Of a stretch of 64,000 nt of DNA, positions 25,421 to 33,181 are shown piece after piece. The stretch comes from JADZAI01 sp046348585 (lineage in GTDB: Bacteria; Pseudomonadota; Alphaproteobacteria; Micropepsales; Micropepsaceae). The notes under the pieces were generated by a model. It was given only the letters and a program-made list of their open reading frames with translations, was not told where the DNA came from and did no database searches. Numbering within the stretch: position 1 is the first letter of the stretch; each line of letters opens with the position of its first letter. A program made the translations under genes and the position numbers. The stretch lies in the NCBI GenBank assembly GCA_046348585.1, contig JAXMDZ010000015.1, forward strand, positions 1-64,000, written 5' to 3'.

Positions 25421-25469
25421 CCGCCCGGCGGCCACCCGCCTGTCGCACCCGTGCCGCCCGAACGATGCC

Positions 25470-26018
25470 CTAGATCCGGTCGCCTTCGATTCTGCGGCGC
25501 AGCACCTTGGCCTGCTGGCGCACGTCTTCGAGGCTGGGATTGATCGCCAGCGCCGCGTCGAAGGCGGCAAGCGCCGCCTTGTCGTCGCCCAGCGATTCCA
25601 GAATGCCGCCGAGCGCCGCCAGCGCCGCGTAGTGGCGCGGCTCCAGCTCCAGCGTCCGGCGCAGCGCGGTCATCGCCGCCGCCGTCTCGCCGCGCTCGCT
25701 CTCCAGCACCGCCATCCGGTGCCAGGCTTCCGCGAAATCGGGCGTCAGCGCCGTCACCGTCCGGAACAGCGTCAGCGCCCGGTCCACATCGCCGGCCTCG
25801 AACAGCAGCGTGCCGCGCTCCGTCAGCAGCGCCGTGGTCGGGCTTTTCGATTCCGCCCAGATCGCCCAGATCTCGCCCTCGATCGGCGCCGCGATCGCCG
25901 CATCCTTCGCCTTGGCGAGCGCGGCGAAAAGGTCGTTCAGCCGCGGATCGTCCTGCGCCGCGACGGCAGGCCAGAACGCAAGCAGGACGGCGGCGGCGAG
26001 GGTCCGGATCATGGCCAT
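25470..26018 (-). CDS. Periplasmic TPR protein
   Basis: A 182-residue protein with a signal peptide (MAMIRTLAAAVLLAFWPAVAAQDDP) and about three to four TPR motifs (LLTERGTLLFEAGDVDRALTLFRTVTALTPDFAEAW, HRMAVLESERGETAAAMTALRRTLELEPRHYAALAAL, GGILESLGDDKAALAAFDAALAINP). Such proteins act as protein-protein interaction scaffolds in the envelope. It begins 26 bases after the glcF stop on the same strand and could be the last gene of that transcript. A second possible start is the ATG two codons in. Confidence 0.85.
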   Translation of the reverse strand: MAMIRTLAAAVLLAFWPAVAAQDDPRLNDLFAALAKAKDAAIAAPIEGEIWAIWAESKSPTTALLTERGTLLFEAGDVDRALTLFRTVTALTPDFAEAWHRMAVLESERGETAAAMTALRRTLELEPRHYAALAALGGILESLGDDKAALAAFDAALAINPSLEDVRQQAKVLRRRIEGDRI

Positions 26019-26044
26019 GAGGGAAGGCTACCCAAGCGGCCGAT

Positions 26045-27334
26045 TTATGGCAAAGGCGTCAGCCGCGCCGGCCGTTCGCCGCCCGCCGCCCAGTCCAGCA
26101 GTTCGACGGTATGGACCAGCGGCGTGGCCGTTCCGCTCCGCAGATGCTCCAGACAGCCGATATTGCCGGAGGCGATGACCTGCGGCGCGCCGCCGGTCAG
26201 CGCCGCCACCTTGCGGGCCTTGAGTTCGCCCGCCATCTCCGGCTGGAGCAGGCTGTAATGCCCGGCCGAGCCGCAGCAGAGGTGGCCCTCCGCGACCGGC
26301 GTCAGGCGGAACCCCGCCCCCGCCAGCAGCCGCTCGCCGAGCCCCGTCAGACGCTGGCCGTGCTGGAGCGAACAGGCCGCGTGACAGGCGACGTCCAGCG
26401 GCTCCGGCGCGCTCCCGGCATAGCCCAGCTCCTCGACCAGCTCGCAGATGTCGCGGGTCAGCGGGGCCAGCTTGCGGGCGCGGAACACCCAGCCCGCGTC
26501 GTGGCCGAGCAGATGCGCATAGTCCTTGACCAGCGTGCCGCAGCCCGACGCGGTGACGGCGATGCGGTCGAGCCCGCCCTCCTCCAGCACCTTCGACCAG
26601 GCCGCAACATTGGCCTTGGCGAAGCGTTTGGCCGAGGCTTCCAGGCCCATATGCTGGTTGAGCGCCCCGCAGCAGCCCGACCCCGCGGGCACCACGACCT
26701 CCGCCCCCAGCCGGTTCAGCAGCCGGATCGCCGCGCGGTCGATCTCCGGGGCCAGCACGCGCTGGACGCAGCCGCGCAGCAGCGCGACCCGCATCCGCCG
26801 CGTCCCCTCGGCCGGATAGATGCCGGGCGCGGGGGCCTCGCCGTCCGGCGGCGTCGCGGGGGCGAGCGCCGCCATGCGCATGAACGGGGCGGGCAGGAAC
26901 CGCCCGAGCGGCCCGGCCAGCGGGGCCGCCTTGATCGCCCAGCGAAAAAGGCCCGGACGCGGCAGCACGGCGGCGAGGAAGCTGCGGAACCAGCGTTCGG
27001 CGGCCGGGCGGCGATAGGTTTCGGCGATATGCACGCGCGCCCGGTCCACCAGCCGCGCATAGTCGACGCTGCTCGGACACGTCGTCCGGCACGACAGGCA
27101 GCTCAGGCAGCGGTCGACATGGCGCACCACCGTCTCCGACGGCGCCGCATCCGCTTCGAGCATGGCTTGCATCAGCTGGATCCGCCCGCGCGGGCCGTCG
27201 CGTTCGTCTCCAAGCACCTGATAAGTCGGGCAAGTCGCATTGCACAACCCACAATGCACACACCCCCTCACCACCGCCGCTGCCTCTGCGAGTCCCGGGT
27301 CTTCGAGTTGGGTGGCGGTGAAAGCGGTGCGCAT
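26045..27334 (-). CDS. glcF: Glycolate oxidase iron-sulfur subunit
   Basis: A 429-residue GlcF. There are two 4Fe-4S cysteine clusters: C25-x2-C28-x2-C31-x3-CP (CVHCGLCNATCP) and a second near 77-87 (CLSCLSCRTTCPSS). Two CCG domains follow, the first with GSGCCGALNQHMG and the second with CHAACSLQHGQRL and CCGSAGHYSLLQP. GlcDEF oxidises glycolate to glyoxylate at the inner membrane, passing electrons to quinone; this subunit carries them from the flavin. Its ATG overlaps the GlcE stop (TGATG), so the three subunits are translationally linked. The order D-E-F matches E. coli. Confidence 0.95.
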   Translation of the reverse strand: MRTAFTATQLEDPGLAEAAAVVRGCVHCGLCNATCPTYQVLGDERDGPRGRIQLMQAMLEADAAPSETVVRHVDRCLSCLSCRTTCPSSVDYARLVDRARVHIAETYRRPAAERWFRSFLAAVLPRPGLFRWAIKAAPLAGPLGRFLPAPFMRMAALAPATPPDGEAPAPGIYPAEGTRRMRVALLRGCVQRVLAPEIDRAAIRLLNRLGAEVVVPAGSGCCGALNQHMGLEASAKRFAKANVAAWSKVLEEGGLDRIAVTASGCGTLVKDYAHLLGHDAGWVFRARKLAPLTRDICELVEELGYAGSAPEPLDVACHAACSLQHGQRLTGLGERLLAGAGFRLTPVAEGHLCCGSAGHYSLLQPEMAGELKARKVAALTGGAPQVIASGNIGCLEHLRSGTATPLVHTVELLDWAAGGERPARLTPLP

Positions 27335-28533
27335 CAGATGCCTTCGAACATCCGACCGGGATTGAAGACGCCGTTCGGATCAAAGGCCGCCTTCACGTCG
27401 CGCGTCAGGCGGGCGATCACCTCGTCCTGCGGTTGGAAGGGGGGGTGGGTGGTGCGGTGGTCTTCGCTGGCGCGGACCAATGTCGACAAGGCGTTATGGC
27501 GCGCGGCCACGGCGCGCACCAGGCTGGCGTGCGCATGCGGCACGTCGTCCAGCAGCAGCCACATGAGACCGCCGGCCCAGTCGTACTGGGCGGCGTTGGG
27601 GCCGATCTCGCCGGCGATGGCGGCCGCCGCGAAGGGCGGCGCGGCGATCCGCCAGACGATGCCCGGCTCGCGGGCGAGGAGATCGAGCCCGCCGATCCGC
27701 CGCCAGAGCTGGCGGCTGACCTCGCCGCCGAGACGGCGCGCGCCGCCCCGGCGATAGCGCTCCAGCAGCGCCGCGGCGCGTTCCTCGACCGCCTCGCGCG
27801 CGCCCTCGAAGCGGATCGCCGTCAGCCCCTCGGCGACGCCGAGCGCCCCTTCCAGATGCTGCGCCAGTTCGCCGGTCAGGTGCGCAAGGCCGGTCGCATC
27901 GAGCGGCTCGCCCGCGACAGTGCGCAGCAGGCGCAACGCCTCGGGCGCGGTCAGCCCGCGCAGGATGATCGTGTCCTCGCGCTCCGGCGCGGGCAGCACC
28001 TTCAGCGTCACCTCGGTCAGCGGCCCCAGCGTACCGAACGAGCCGCACATCAGCTTGGGCAGGTCGTAGCCGGTGACGTTCTTCACCACCTTGCCGCCCG
28101 CCTTGTAGGCCTCGCCGAAGCCGTTGACGGCGGCGAAGCCGAGCAGCGCGTCGCGCGGTCCGCCGGTCTTGAAGCGGCGCGGGCCGGAGACGTCGGCCGC
28201 CAGCACGCCGCCGATCGTCGCCCGCCGGTCCGGCGCGCCGAAGAACGGCCCCCAGTCGGGCGGCTCGAAAGGCAGGATCTGGCGCTGCTCGCGCAGCATC
28301 GCCTCGATGTCGGTCATGGGCGTGCCCGCCTTGACCGTCAGGATCAGTTCCTCGGGCTCGTAGCGGATCGCCCCGGCGAGGCGCGAGAGATCGAGCACAT
28401 GATCTGCGGCGACCGGCCGGCCGAGGCCGCGCTTGGTGTCGCGCCCGCGCAGCGCCATCGTCGTACCGTCGGCGAGCGAGGCCTTCACGGCGTCGGCGGC
28501 TTCCTGCGCGTTATAGACCCAGATGACGGTCAT
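27334..28533 (-). CDS. glcE: Glycolate oxidase FAD-binding subunit GlcE
   Basis: A 399-residue subunit. FAD_binding_4 signature residues are near the start (GTTMALRGRDTKRGLGRP) and further on (ATIGGVLAADVSGPRRFKTGGPRDALLG, KNVTGYDLPKLMCGSFGTLG). The C-terminal part ends FDPNGVFNPGRMFEGI, which corresponds to the usual GlcD/GlcE ending. GlcE has the same vanillyl-alcohol-oxidase fold as GlcD but lacks its full catalytic C-terminal domain. It starts within ATGA shared with the glcD stop and ends within the glcF start. No internal break. Confidence 0.93.
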   Translation of the reverse strand: MTVIWVYNAQEAADAVKASLADGTTMALRGRDTKRGLGRPVAADHVLDLSRLAGAIRYEPEELILTVKAGTPMTDIEAMLREQRQILPFEPPDWGPFFGAPDRRATIGGVLAADVSGPRRFKTGGPRDALLGFAAVNGFGEAYKAGGKVVKNVTGYDLPKLMCGSFGTLGPLTEVTLKVLPAPEREDTIILRGLTAPEALRLLRTVAGEPLDATGLAHLTGELAQHLEGALGVAEGLTAIRFEGAREAVEERAAALLERYRRGGARRLGGEVSRQLWRRIGGLDLLAREPGIVWRIAAPPFAAAAIAGEIGPNAAQYDWAGGLMWLLLDDVPHAHASLVRAVAARHNALSTLVRASEDHRTTHPPFQPQDEVIARLTRDVKAAFDPNGVFNPGRMFEGI

Positions 28534-30017
28534 AGGCGCGGCAACTCCGGATGGCGGAAATCGCCGCCGTGAACATGGACGCGCCCCAGTTCGGCGCAGG
28601 CGTGCAGGACCGGAAAGACCTTGCCCGGATTGAGCCGGTGCGCCGGATCGAACGCGCATTTGACGCGCTGCTGCTGCGCCAGATCCTCCGGATCGAACAT
28701 CGCGGGCATCAGGTCGCGCTTCTCGACGCCGACGCCGTGCTCGCCGGTCAGCACCCCGCCCGCCTCGACGCAGAGCCGCAGGATGTCGTTGCCGAAGGCC
28801 TCGGCCTTGTCCATGTCGCCCGGCTTCATCGCGTCGTAGAGGATGAGCGGATGCAGATTGCCGTCGCCGGCATGGAACACGTTGGCGACCGGCAGGCCGC
28901 AGGCCGCCGACATTTCGCCGATCCGCCGCAGCACGCGCGCCAGTTCGCGGCGCGGGATGGTGCCGTCCATGCACAGCATGTCGGGCGCGATGCGCCCCGT
29001 CGCGGCGAAGGCGGCCTTGCGTCCCGCCCAGATCTTCAGCCGCTCCTCCTCGCTCGTGCTCGCCCGGCACGAGAGCGCCCCGGCGGCGCGGACGATCGCT
29101 TCCAAGCGGACGATCAGCGTATCGACCTCGACCGCCGTGCCGTCGAGTTCGGCGATCAGCACCGCCTCGGCGTCGAGCGGATAGCCGGGCGCGCAATAGG
29201 CTTCCATCGCGCCGACCGAGATGCGGTCCATCAGCTCAAGCCCCGCCGGAACGATGCCGCCCGCGATGATCGCCGCCACCGCCTCGCCCGCCGCCTCGAT
29301 CGAGGGGAAGCCGATCAGCAGCGCGCGGGCCAGCGGCGGCTTCGGCAGAATGCGCACCGTCACCTGCGTGACCACGCCGAGCAGGCCCTCCGACCCGGTG
29401 ACGAGCCCCAGCAGATCGTAGCCCGACGGCGCGCCGCACTTGCCGCCGATCCGCGCGATGCTGCCGTCGATCAGCGCCATCTCGACGCCCAGCAGATTGT
29501 TGGTGGTGAGGCCGTATTTGAGGCAATGCACGCCGCCCGAATTCTCCGCGACATTGCCGCCGATCGAACAGGCGAGCTGGCTCGACGGATCGGGCGCGTA
29601 ATAGAAGCCGCGCGCCTCCACCGCCCGGGTGATCGCCAGATTGGTCACCCCCGGCTGCACCACGGCGCAGCGATTCTCGTAGTCGATCTCCAGGATGCGA
29701 TTGAGCCGCGCCGTCACCAGCAGAACGCCATCGCCCAGCGGAATCGCCCCGCCCGACAGCGAGGTGCCGGCCCCGCGCGGCACGATATTGACCCCCGCCT
29801 CGCTGCAATAGCGGAGGATCGCCGCCACCTCCTCGGCGGTCGAAGGCAGCACGGCGCAGAGCGGCTTCTGGCGGATCGCCGTCAGCGCATCGCAGTCATA
29901 GACCGCGAGGCTTTCGTCGTCGGCGACCACCGCCCCGCCCGGCAGCAGCGCCCGCAACCCGGCGACGATGTCCGCCCGGCGCGCGACGATGGACAGATCA
30001 GGCGGCGGAAGATGCAT
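28530..30017 (-). CDS. glcD: Glycolate oxidase catalytic flavoprotein GlcD
   Basis: A 495-residue FAD-linked oxidase of the GlcD/D-lactate dehydrogenase group. The FAD-binding loop is IVPRGAGTSLSGGAIP, and the pyrophosphate/ribityl segments are SQLACSIGGNVAENSGGVHCLKYG and GLVTGSEGLLGVVTQVTV. The C-terminal catalytic half carries NVFHAGDGNLHPLILYD (His in GDGNLHP) and GGVLTGEHGVGVEKRDLMPAMF, both invariant in GlcD. The product glyoxylate could be converted to glycerate by enzymes outside this window and then phosphorylated by the glycerate kinase encoded at 22594. It is the first gene of glcDEF; its promoter must lie in 30018-30184, where I found no clear boxes. Confidence 0.95.
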   Translation of the reverse strand: MHLPPPDLSIVARRADIVAGLRALLPGGAVVADDESLAVYDCDALTAIRQKPLCAVLPSTAEEVAAILRYCSEAGVNIVPRGAGTSLSGGAIPLGDGVLLVTARLNRILEIDYENRCAVVQPGVTNLAITRAVEARGFYYAPDPSSQLACSIGGNVAENSGGVHCLKYGLTTNNLLGVEMALIDGSIARIGGKCGAPSGYDLLGLVTGSEGLLGVVTQVTVRILPKPPLARALLIGFPSIEAAGEAVAAIIAGGIVPAGLELMDRISVGAMEAYCAPGYPLDAEAVLIAELDGTAVEVDTLIVRLEAIVRAAGALSCRASTSEEERLKIWAGRKAAFAATGRIAPDMLCMDGTIPRRELARVLRRIGEMSAACGLPVANVFHAGDGNLHPLILYDAMKPGDMDKAEAFGNDILRLCVEAGGVLTGEHGVGVEKRDLMPAMFDPEDLAQQQRVKCAFDPAHRLNPGKVFPVLHACAELGRVHVHGGDFRHPELPRL

Positions 30018-30184
30018 GAATCAGGCGGACGGCGGCGACATGGCCGCCACTGTAGGACCTGGGGATGCGAATCCAAACATTTGCCCGGCGTCAGGGCCGC
30101 AGCGGTTTCACAACGGCGATCCGAAGCAGCGCGGCCTTTCGGTCGAAGGACTCCGCCGGGACGAAGATGGACGAAGCGACAAAG

Positions 30185-30199
30185 TATGATAATATCATA
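30185..30199 (+). promoter_or_regulatory. Inverted repeat and -10-like box upstream of parD
   Basis: TATGAT-AAT-ATCATA is a perfect 6-bp inverted repeat around a 3-base centre, 24 bases before the parD ATG. Its left arm is also a good -10 box. It is a marked AT-rich island in a GC-rich sequence. An autoregulatory ParD(E) binding site overlapping the promoter is the normal arrangement for this toxin-antitoxin family. Confidence 0.65.
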
Positions 30200-30222
30200 T
30201 CAACGAGCCCCCGGAGACTCCC

Positions 30223-30510
30223 ATGTCCACGATCGAGCGCATGACGATCACGATGCCATGCGAAATGGCGTCGGTCGTGAAAGCCGCCGTCGATGCAGGC
30301 GACTACGCATCCACGAGCGAGGTCATCCGCGAGGCCGTGCGCGACTGGCGGGCGAAGCGCGCAACCCAGCAGCGGGAATTGCAGGCGCTCAAGGACGACA
30401 TCCAGAGGGGCCTCGCGGACCTTTCCGCAGGCCGGTTGAAGGGCCTCGACGCCGACCGCATCGCCGCCCAGGGAAGGAAGCTATTAGCGAGCCGCTCGCC
30501 CTCAAGATAA
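30223..30510 (+). CDS. parD: ParD-family antitoxin (ribbon-helix-helix)
   Basis: A 95-residue antitoxin. The N-terminal ribbon-helix-helix shows ERMTITMPCEMASVVKAAVDAGDYASTSEVIREAVRDWRAKR; the beta strand is residues 5-11 and YASTSEVIREAVRDW is the second helix with the conserved SEVIREA. The C-terminal helix (LQALKDDIQRGLADLSAGRLKGLDADRIAAQGRKLLA) is the toxin-binding part, typical of class II ParD. GGAG lies 8 bases before the ATG. Its 3' end overlaps the toxin frame by 28 bases, which couples their translation. An inverted repeat upstream is the likely operator. Confidence 0.92.
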   Translation: MSTIERMTITMPCEMASVVKAAVDAGDYASTSEVIREAVRDWRAKRATQQRELQALKDDIQRGLADLSAGRLKGLDADRIAAQGRKLLASRSPSR

Positions 30511-30800
30511 CCGAGACGGCCGAGGCCGACCTTACCGACATCTGGGTTCACATCGCCATCGAGGCATCCGAGGCGACGGCGTCCCGTTTTCTTGCCGCGC
30601 TGAAGCGCAGCCTCGACCGCGTGCTTTCGTTTCCCGATTCCGGTTCGCCCCGCGATGGGCTCGCGCCGGGGCTCAGGGCGACGTTTTATGGCTCCTACGT
30701 TATCTACTACCGGACCGGCGGCGCCGAACTGATCGTGATCCGCGTGCTGCACGGCGCGCGCGACAGGGAAGCCATCGCCGACCATGACGGCTTTCGATGA
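30483..30800 (+). CDS. parE: ParE-family toxin with apparent ATT start codon
   Basis: A 105-residue RelE/ParE-type toxin: SEPLALKITETAEADLTDIWVHIAIEASE at the N-terminus, then FLAALKRSLDRVLSFPDSGSPRDGLAPGLRATFYGSYVIYYR, and the C-terminal LIVIRVLHGARDREAI with the conserved RVLHGARD. ParE poisons DNA gyrase. The reading frame has no ATG, GTG or TTG at the expected N-terminus; the codon in the position of Met-1 is ATT (30483), with AAGGA four bases before it. The frame stays open upstream but that sequence is the ParD gene read out of frame. Either ATT is used as a weak start, or the toxin is barely made. Confidence 0.8.
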   Translation: MSEPLALKITETAEADLTDIWVHIAIEASEATASRFLAALKRSLDRVLSFPDSGSPRDGLAPGLRATFYGSYVIYYRTGGAELIVIRVLHGARDREAIADHDGFR

Positions 30801-30828
30801 GCAAGCCCCACGTCAGGGCCGCAAACGA

Positions 30829-30853
30829 AACGGCCCGGGCGATGCCGGGCCGT
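30829..30853 (-). terminator. Intrinsic terminator of rpmJ
   Basis: A perfect 9-bp stem ACGGCCCGG/CCGGGCCGT around a 6-base loop. On the minus strand it is followed by TTCGTTTGC, so the stem ends in a T-rich run. It begins 24 bases after the rpmJ stop and separates it from the convergent parE. Confidence 0.85.
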
Positions 30854-30877
30854 CAGCAGCACATCATGTCCGGGCGA

Positions 30878-31003
30878 TCAGCCCTGGCGCGCCTTGAAGC
30901 GGGGGTTCTTCTTGTTGATGACGTAGACGCGGCCCTTGCGGCGGATGACGCGGCAGTTCTTGTCGCGCGCCTTGAGCGACTTGAGCGAGTTGCGAACTTT
31001 CAT
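30878..31003 (-). CDS. rpmJ: 50S ribosomal protein L36 (zinc-free form)
   Basis: A 41-residue protein, MKVRNSLKSLKARDKNCRVI followed by RRKGRVYVINKKNPRFKARQG, the typical alphaproteobacterial L36. The classical zinc ribbon C-x2-C-x12-C-x4-H is absent: only one Cys remains, so this is the C-minus form that does not need zinc. It is too short for most ORF lists. An intrinsic terminator follows directly. It is encoded alone, away from any ribosomal operon, as is usual for this paralogue in the class. Confidence 0.97.
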   Translation of the reverse strand: MKVRNSLKSLKARDKNCRVIRRKGRVYVINKKNPRFKARQG

Positions 31004-31162
31004 GGGGCCAGCCCTTTTCCTGTCGTTCGGGCCCCAGGAGCCCGTCATGTCTTGCGAGGGGCGAGCGTTTACCGGGGCCGGGGAGGGAAGTCAATCGGCG
31101 GCCGCGCGCCCGCCGGAGCGCCCGGTTCTTGGCGGATTTCCGCCGCCGTGCCAGCATCGCGT

Positions 31163-32374
31163 ATGTCCGAACCAATGCCCCGGCGGCCCGGCTATCTGCA
31201 GATTCCGGCCGGAATCTGGGCTTTAGGCTTCGTCTCGCTGCTGATGGACGTCTCGTCCGAGATGATCCATGCGCTGCTCCCGGTCTATCTGGTGACGACG
31301 CTGGGGGCCTCGATGCTGGCGGTCGGGCTGATCGAGGGCATCGCCGAGGCGACCGCTTCGATCGTCAAGGTCTTTTCCGGCGCGCTGTCGGACTGGCTGG
31401 GCAAGCGCAAATTGCTGGTGGTTCTGGGCTATGGCCTCGCCGCCTTCACCAAGCCGGTCTTCCCGCTGGCGACCAGCGCCGGCTGGGTGGTCGCCGCCCG
31501 CTTCGTGGACCGGATCGGCAAGGGGCTGAGGGGCGCACCGCGCGACGCGCTGATGGCCGACCTGGCGCCGCCCGAACTGCGGGGCGCGAGCTTCGGCCTG
31601 CGTCAGTCGCTCGACACGATCGGCGCTTTCGTCGGCCCCGCCATCGCCATCGCGCTGATGGCCCTGACCACCGAGAACATCCGCCTCACCTTCTGGGCCG
31701 CCACGCTGCCCGCCTTCATGGCGCTGGCCCTCCTCGTCTTCTGGGTCCGCGAACCCAAGCGTCCCGCGGGCCTCAGGCAGGTGAGGCTGCCGTTCTCCGG
31801 GTCCGAACTCGCGCGGCTCGGCCCCGCCTTCTGGACCGTCACCGCCATCGCCGCCGCCGCCACGCTGGCGCGCTTCAGCGAGGCCTTTCTGGTGCTCAAA
31901 GCGCAGGCCGCCGGCCTGCCGGTCCTGTGGATTCCGCTCGTCCTGGTGCTGATGAATATCGTCTATGCGCTTTCGGCCTATCCTGCCGGCGCGCTGTCGG
32001 ATCGCATCGGCCGGAGCGGCGTGCTGAAGATCGGGCTCGGTCTGCTGATCGCCGCCGACCTTCTGCTCGCCGCCGGCGGCGGCTGGGCGGCGACCGCCGC
32101 CGGGATCGCGCTGTGGGGGCTGCACATGGGCTTCACCCAGGGCGTCTTCGCCACCATGGTCGCCGACGCCGCCCCGGCGGAGTTGCGCGCCACCGCCTTC
32201 GGCATCTTCAATCTGGCGAGCGGCCTCGCGCTGCTCGCCGCCAGCCTGCTCGCCGGTGCGCTGTGGGATGCCGTCGGGCCGGAGGCGACTTTCGCCGCCG
32301 GTGCGGGCTTGACCGCGCTCGCGCTGGCGGCGCTCTCCGCGCTACCAACGCCGGCCGCAAGGGAGCCGTCATGA
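31163..32374 (+). CDS. Major facilitator superfamily transporter
   Basis: A 403-residue MFS protein with twelve predicted helices. Motif A-like GALSDWLGKRKLL lies between TM2 and TM3, and a second copy GALSDRIGRSGVL lies in the C-terminal half. The segment FVDRIGKGLRGAPRDALMADLAPPELRG is characteristic of one group of drug/metabolite efflux MFS proteins. The substrate is unknown. The start is the ATG giving MSEPMPRRPGYLQ. Its stop overlaps the ATG of the acetyltransferase gene (ATGA), so the pair may act on the same compound, for instance modification plus export; that is inference. Confidence 0.88.
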   Translation: MSEPMPRRPGYLQIPAGIWALGFVSLLMDVSSEMIHALLPVYLVTTLGASMLAVGLIEGIAEATASIVKVFSGALSDWLGKRKLLVVLGYGLAAFTKPVFPLATSAGWVVAARFVDRIGKGLRGAPRDALMADLAPPELRGASFGLRQSLDTIGAFVGPAIAIALMALTTENIRLTFWAATLPAFMALALLVFWVREPKRPAGLRQVRLPFSGSELARLGPAFWTVTAIAAAATLARFSEAFLVLKAQAAGLPVLWIPLVLVLMNIVYALSAYPAGALSDRIGRSGVLKIGLGLLIAADLLLAAGGGWAATAAGIALWGLHMGFTQGVFATMVADAAPAELRATAFGIFNLASGLALLAASLLAGALWDAVGPEATFAAGAGLTALALAALSALPTPAAREPS

Positions 32375-32922
32375 TTCGCCTCGCCAGAACCGAAGACGCC
32401 GCCGCCATCCGGGCGATCTACGCGCCCTATGTCGCCGACACCGTCATCACCTTCGAGACCGAGATCCCCGGTCTTGAGGAGATGACCGACCGCATCGCCA
32501 AGACGATGAGCTACTGGCCGTGGCTGGTCGAGGAGCGGGACGGCGCGATCCTCGGCTATGCCTATGCCAGCCAGCATCGCAGCCGCGCCGCCTATCGCTG
32601 GTCGGTCGATGTGGCGATCTATGTCGCGCCGGGCGCTCATCGCCAGGGTCTCGGCCGCAGCCTCTACCGGCCGCTGTTCGACATCCTGAAGGCCCAGCGC
32701 TTCCGCGCCGCCTTCGCCGGGATCACCCTGCCCAACGCCGCCAGCGTCGGCCTGCACGAGGCGATGGGCTTCACCCCGGTCGGCGTCTATCGCGACGTCG
32801 GCTACAAGGCCGGCTCCTGGCTCGATGTCGGCTGGTGGCAGCTCGATCTCGGGGCGCCGCACGGCGCGCCGCCCGAGCCGCTGCCCCTCGCCGCGCTCGA
32901 CCTGCCGGAGTACTGGGTTTAG
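32371..32922 (+). CDS. GNAT acetyltransferase, phosphinothricin/methionine-sulfoximine N-acetyltransferase-like
   Basis: A 183-residue GNAT. The N-terminus IRLARTEDAAAIRAIYAPYVADTVITFETEIP and the acetyl-CoA loop VAPGAHRQGLGRSLYRPLF are those of the Pat/Bar/MnaT group. The motif YRWSVDVAIYV, the ending NAASVGLHEAMGFTPVGVYRDVGYKAGSWLDVGWWQLDL and its length agree with this group. Members acetylate the free amino group of amino-acid-like inhibitors such as phosphinothricin or methionine sulfoximine. It overlaps the MFS stop by 4 bases (ATGA) and is likely translated from the same message. Confidence 0.88.
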   Translation: MIRLARTEDAAAIRAIYAPYVADTVITFETEIPGLEEMTDRIAKTMSYWPWLVEERDGAILGYAYASQHRSRAAYRWSVDVAIYVAPGAHRQGLGRSLYRPLFDILKAQRFRAAFAGITLPNAASVGLHEAMGFTPVGVYRDVGYKAGSWLDVGWWQLDLGAPHGAPPEPLPLAALDLPEYWV

Positions 32923-32953
32923 CCGCGATTCATACTGCGTTAAGGATGGCCGG

Positions 32954-33172
32954 GTGATCGAACTGGGATGGTGGCCGACCGGGATCGTGTTCGCCCTGGC
33001 GGCCGGAATATTCGTGTGGTCGCGGCAGGTTTCGCTGCGGCCGTTCGACCCGCTGAAGCCGCGTCTGCTCAATCACGGCGCCGTCCAGCTTTTCGCCATG
33101 ATCGTGGCGATCCTGATGCTGGTGCACATGGTGACGCTGATCGCGGGCGAACCGCTGACCGGACGACGTTAG
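32954..33172 (+). CDS. Small membrane protein, two transmembrane helices
   Basis: A 72-residue protein starting at GTG (32954) with AAGGA seven bases upstream; the ATG a few bases earlier is out of frame. Helix 1 is WWPTGIVFALAAGIFVWS, then a basic loop (RQVSLRPFDPLKPRLLNHG) and helix 2 AVQLFAMIVAILMLVHMVTLIAG. No family is recognised. It lies between the acetyltransferase gene and the lytic transglycosylase gene (9-base gap to the latter), so it may belong to the cell-wall operon. Confidence 0.7.
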   Translation: MIELGWWPTGIVFALAAGIFVWSRQVSLRPFDPLKPRLLNHGAVQLFAMIVAILMLVHMVTLIAGEPLTGRR

Positions 33173-33181
33173 GGGACAACG

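Noticed and set aside
30018..30184. A glcD promoter with recognisable -35/-10 boxes or a GlcC operator
   Set aside because: No convincing box or inverted repeat was seen in this gap outside the parD operator.
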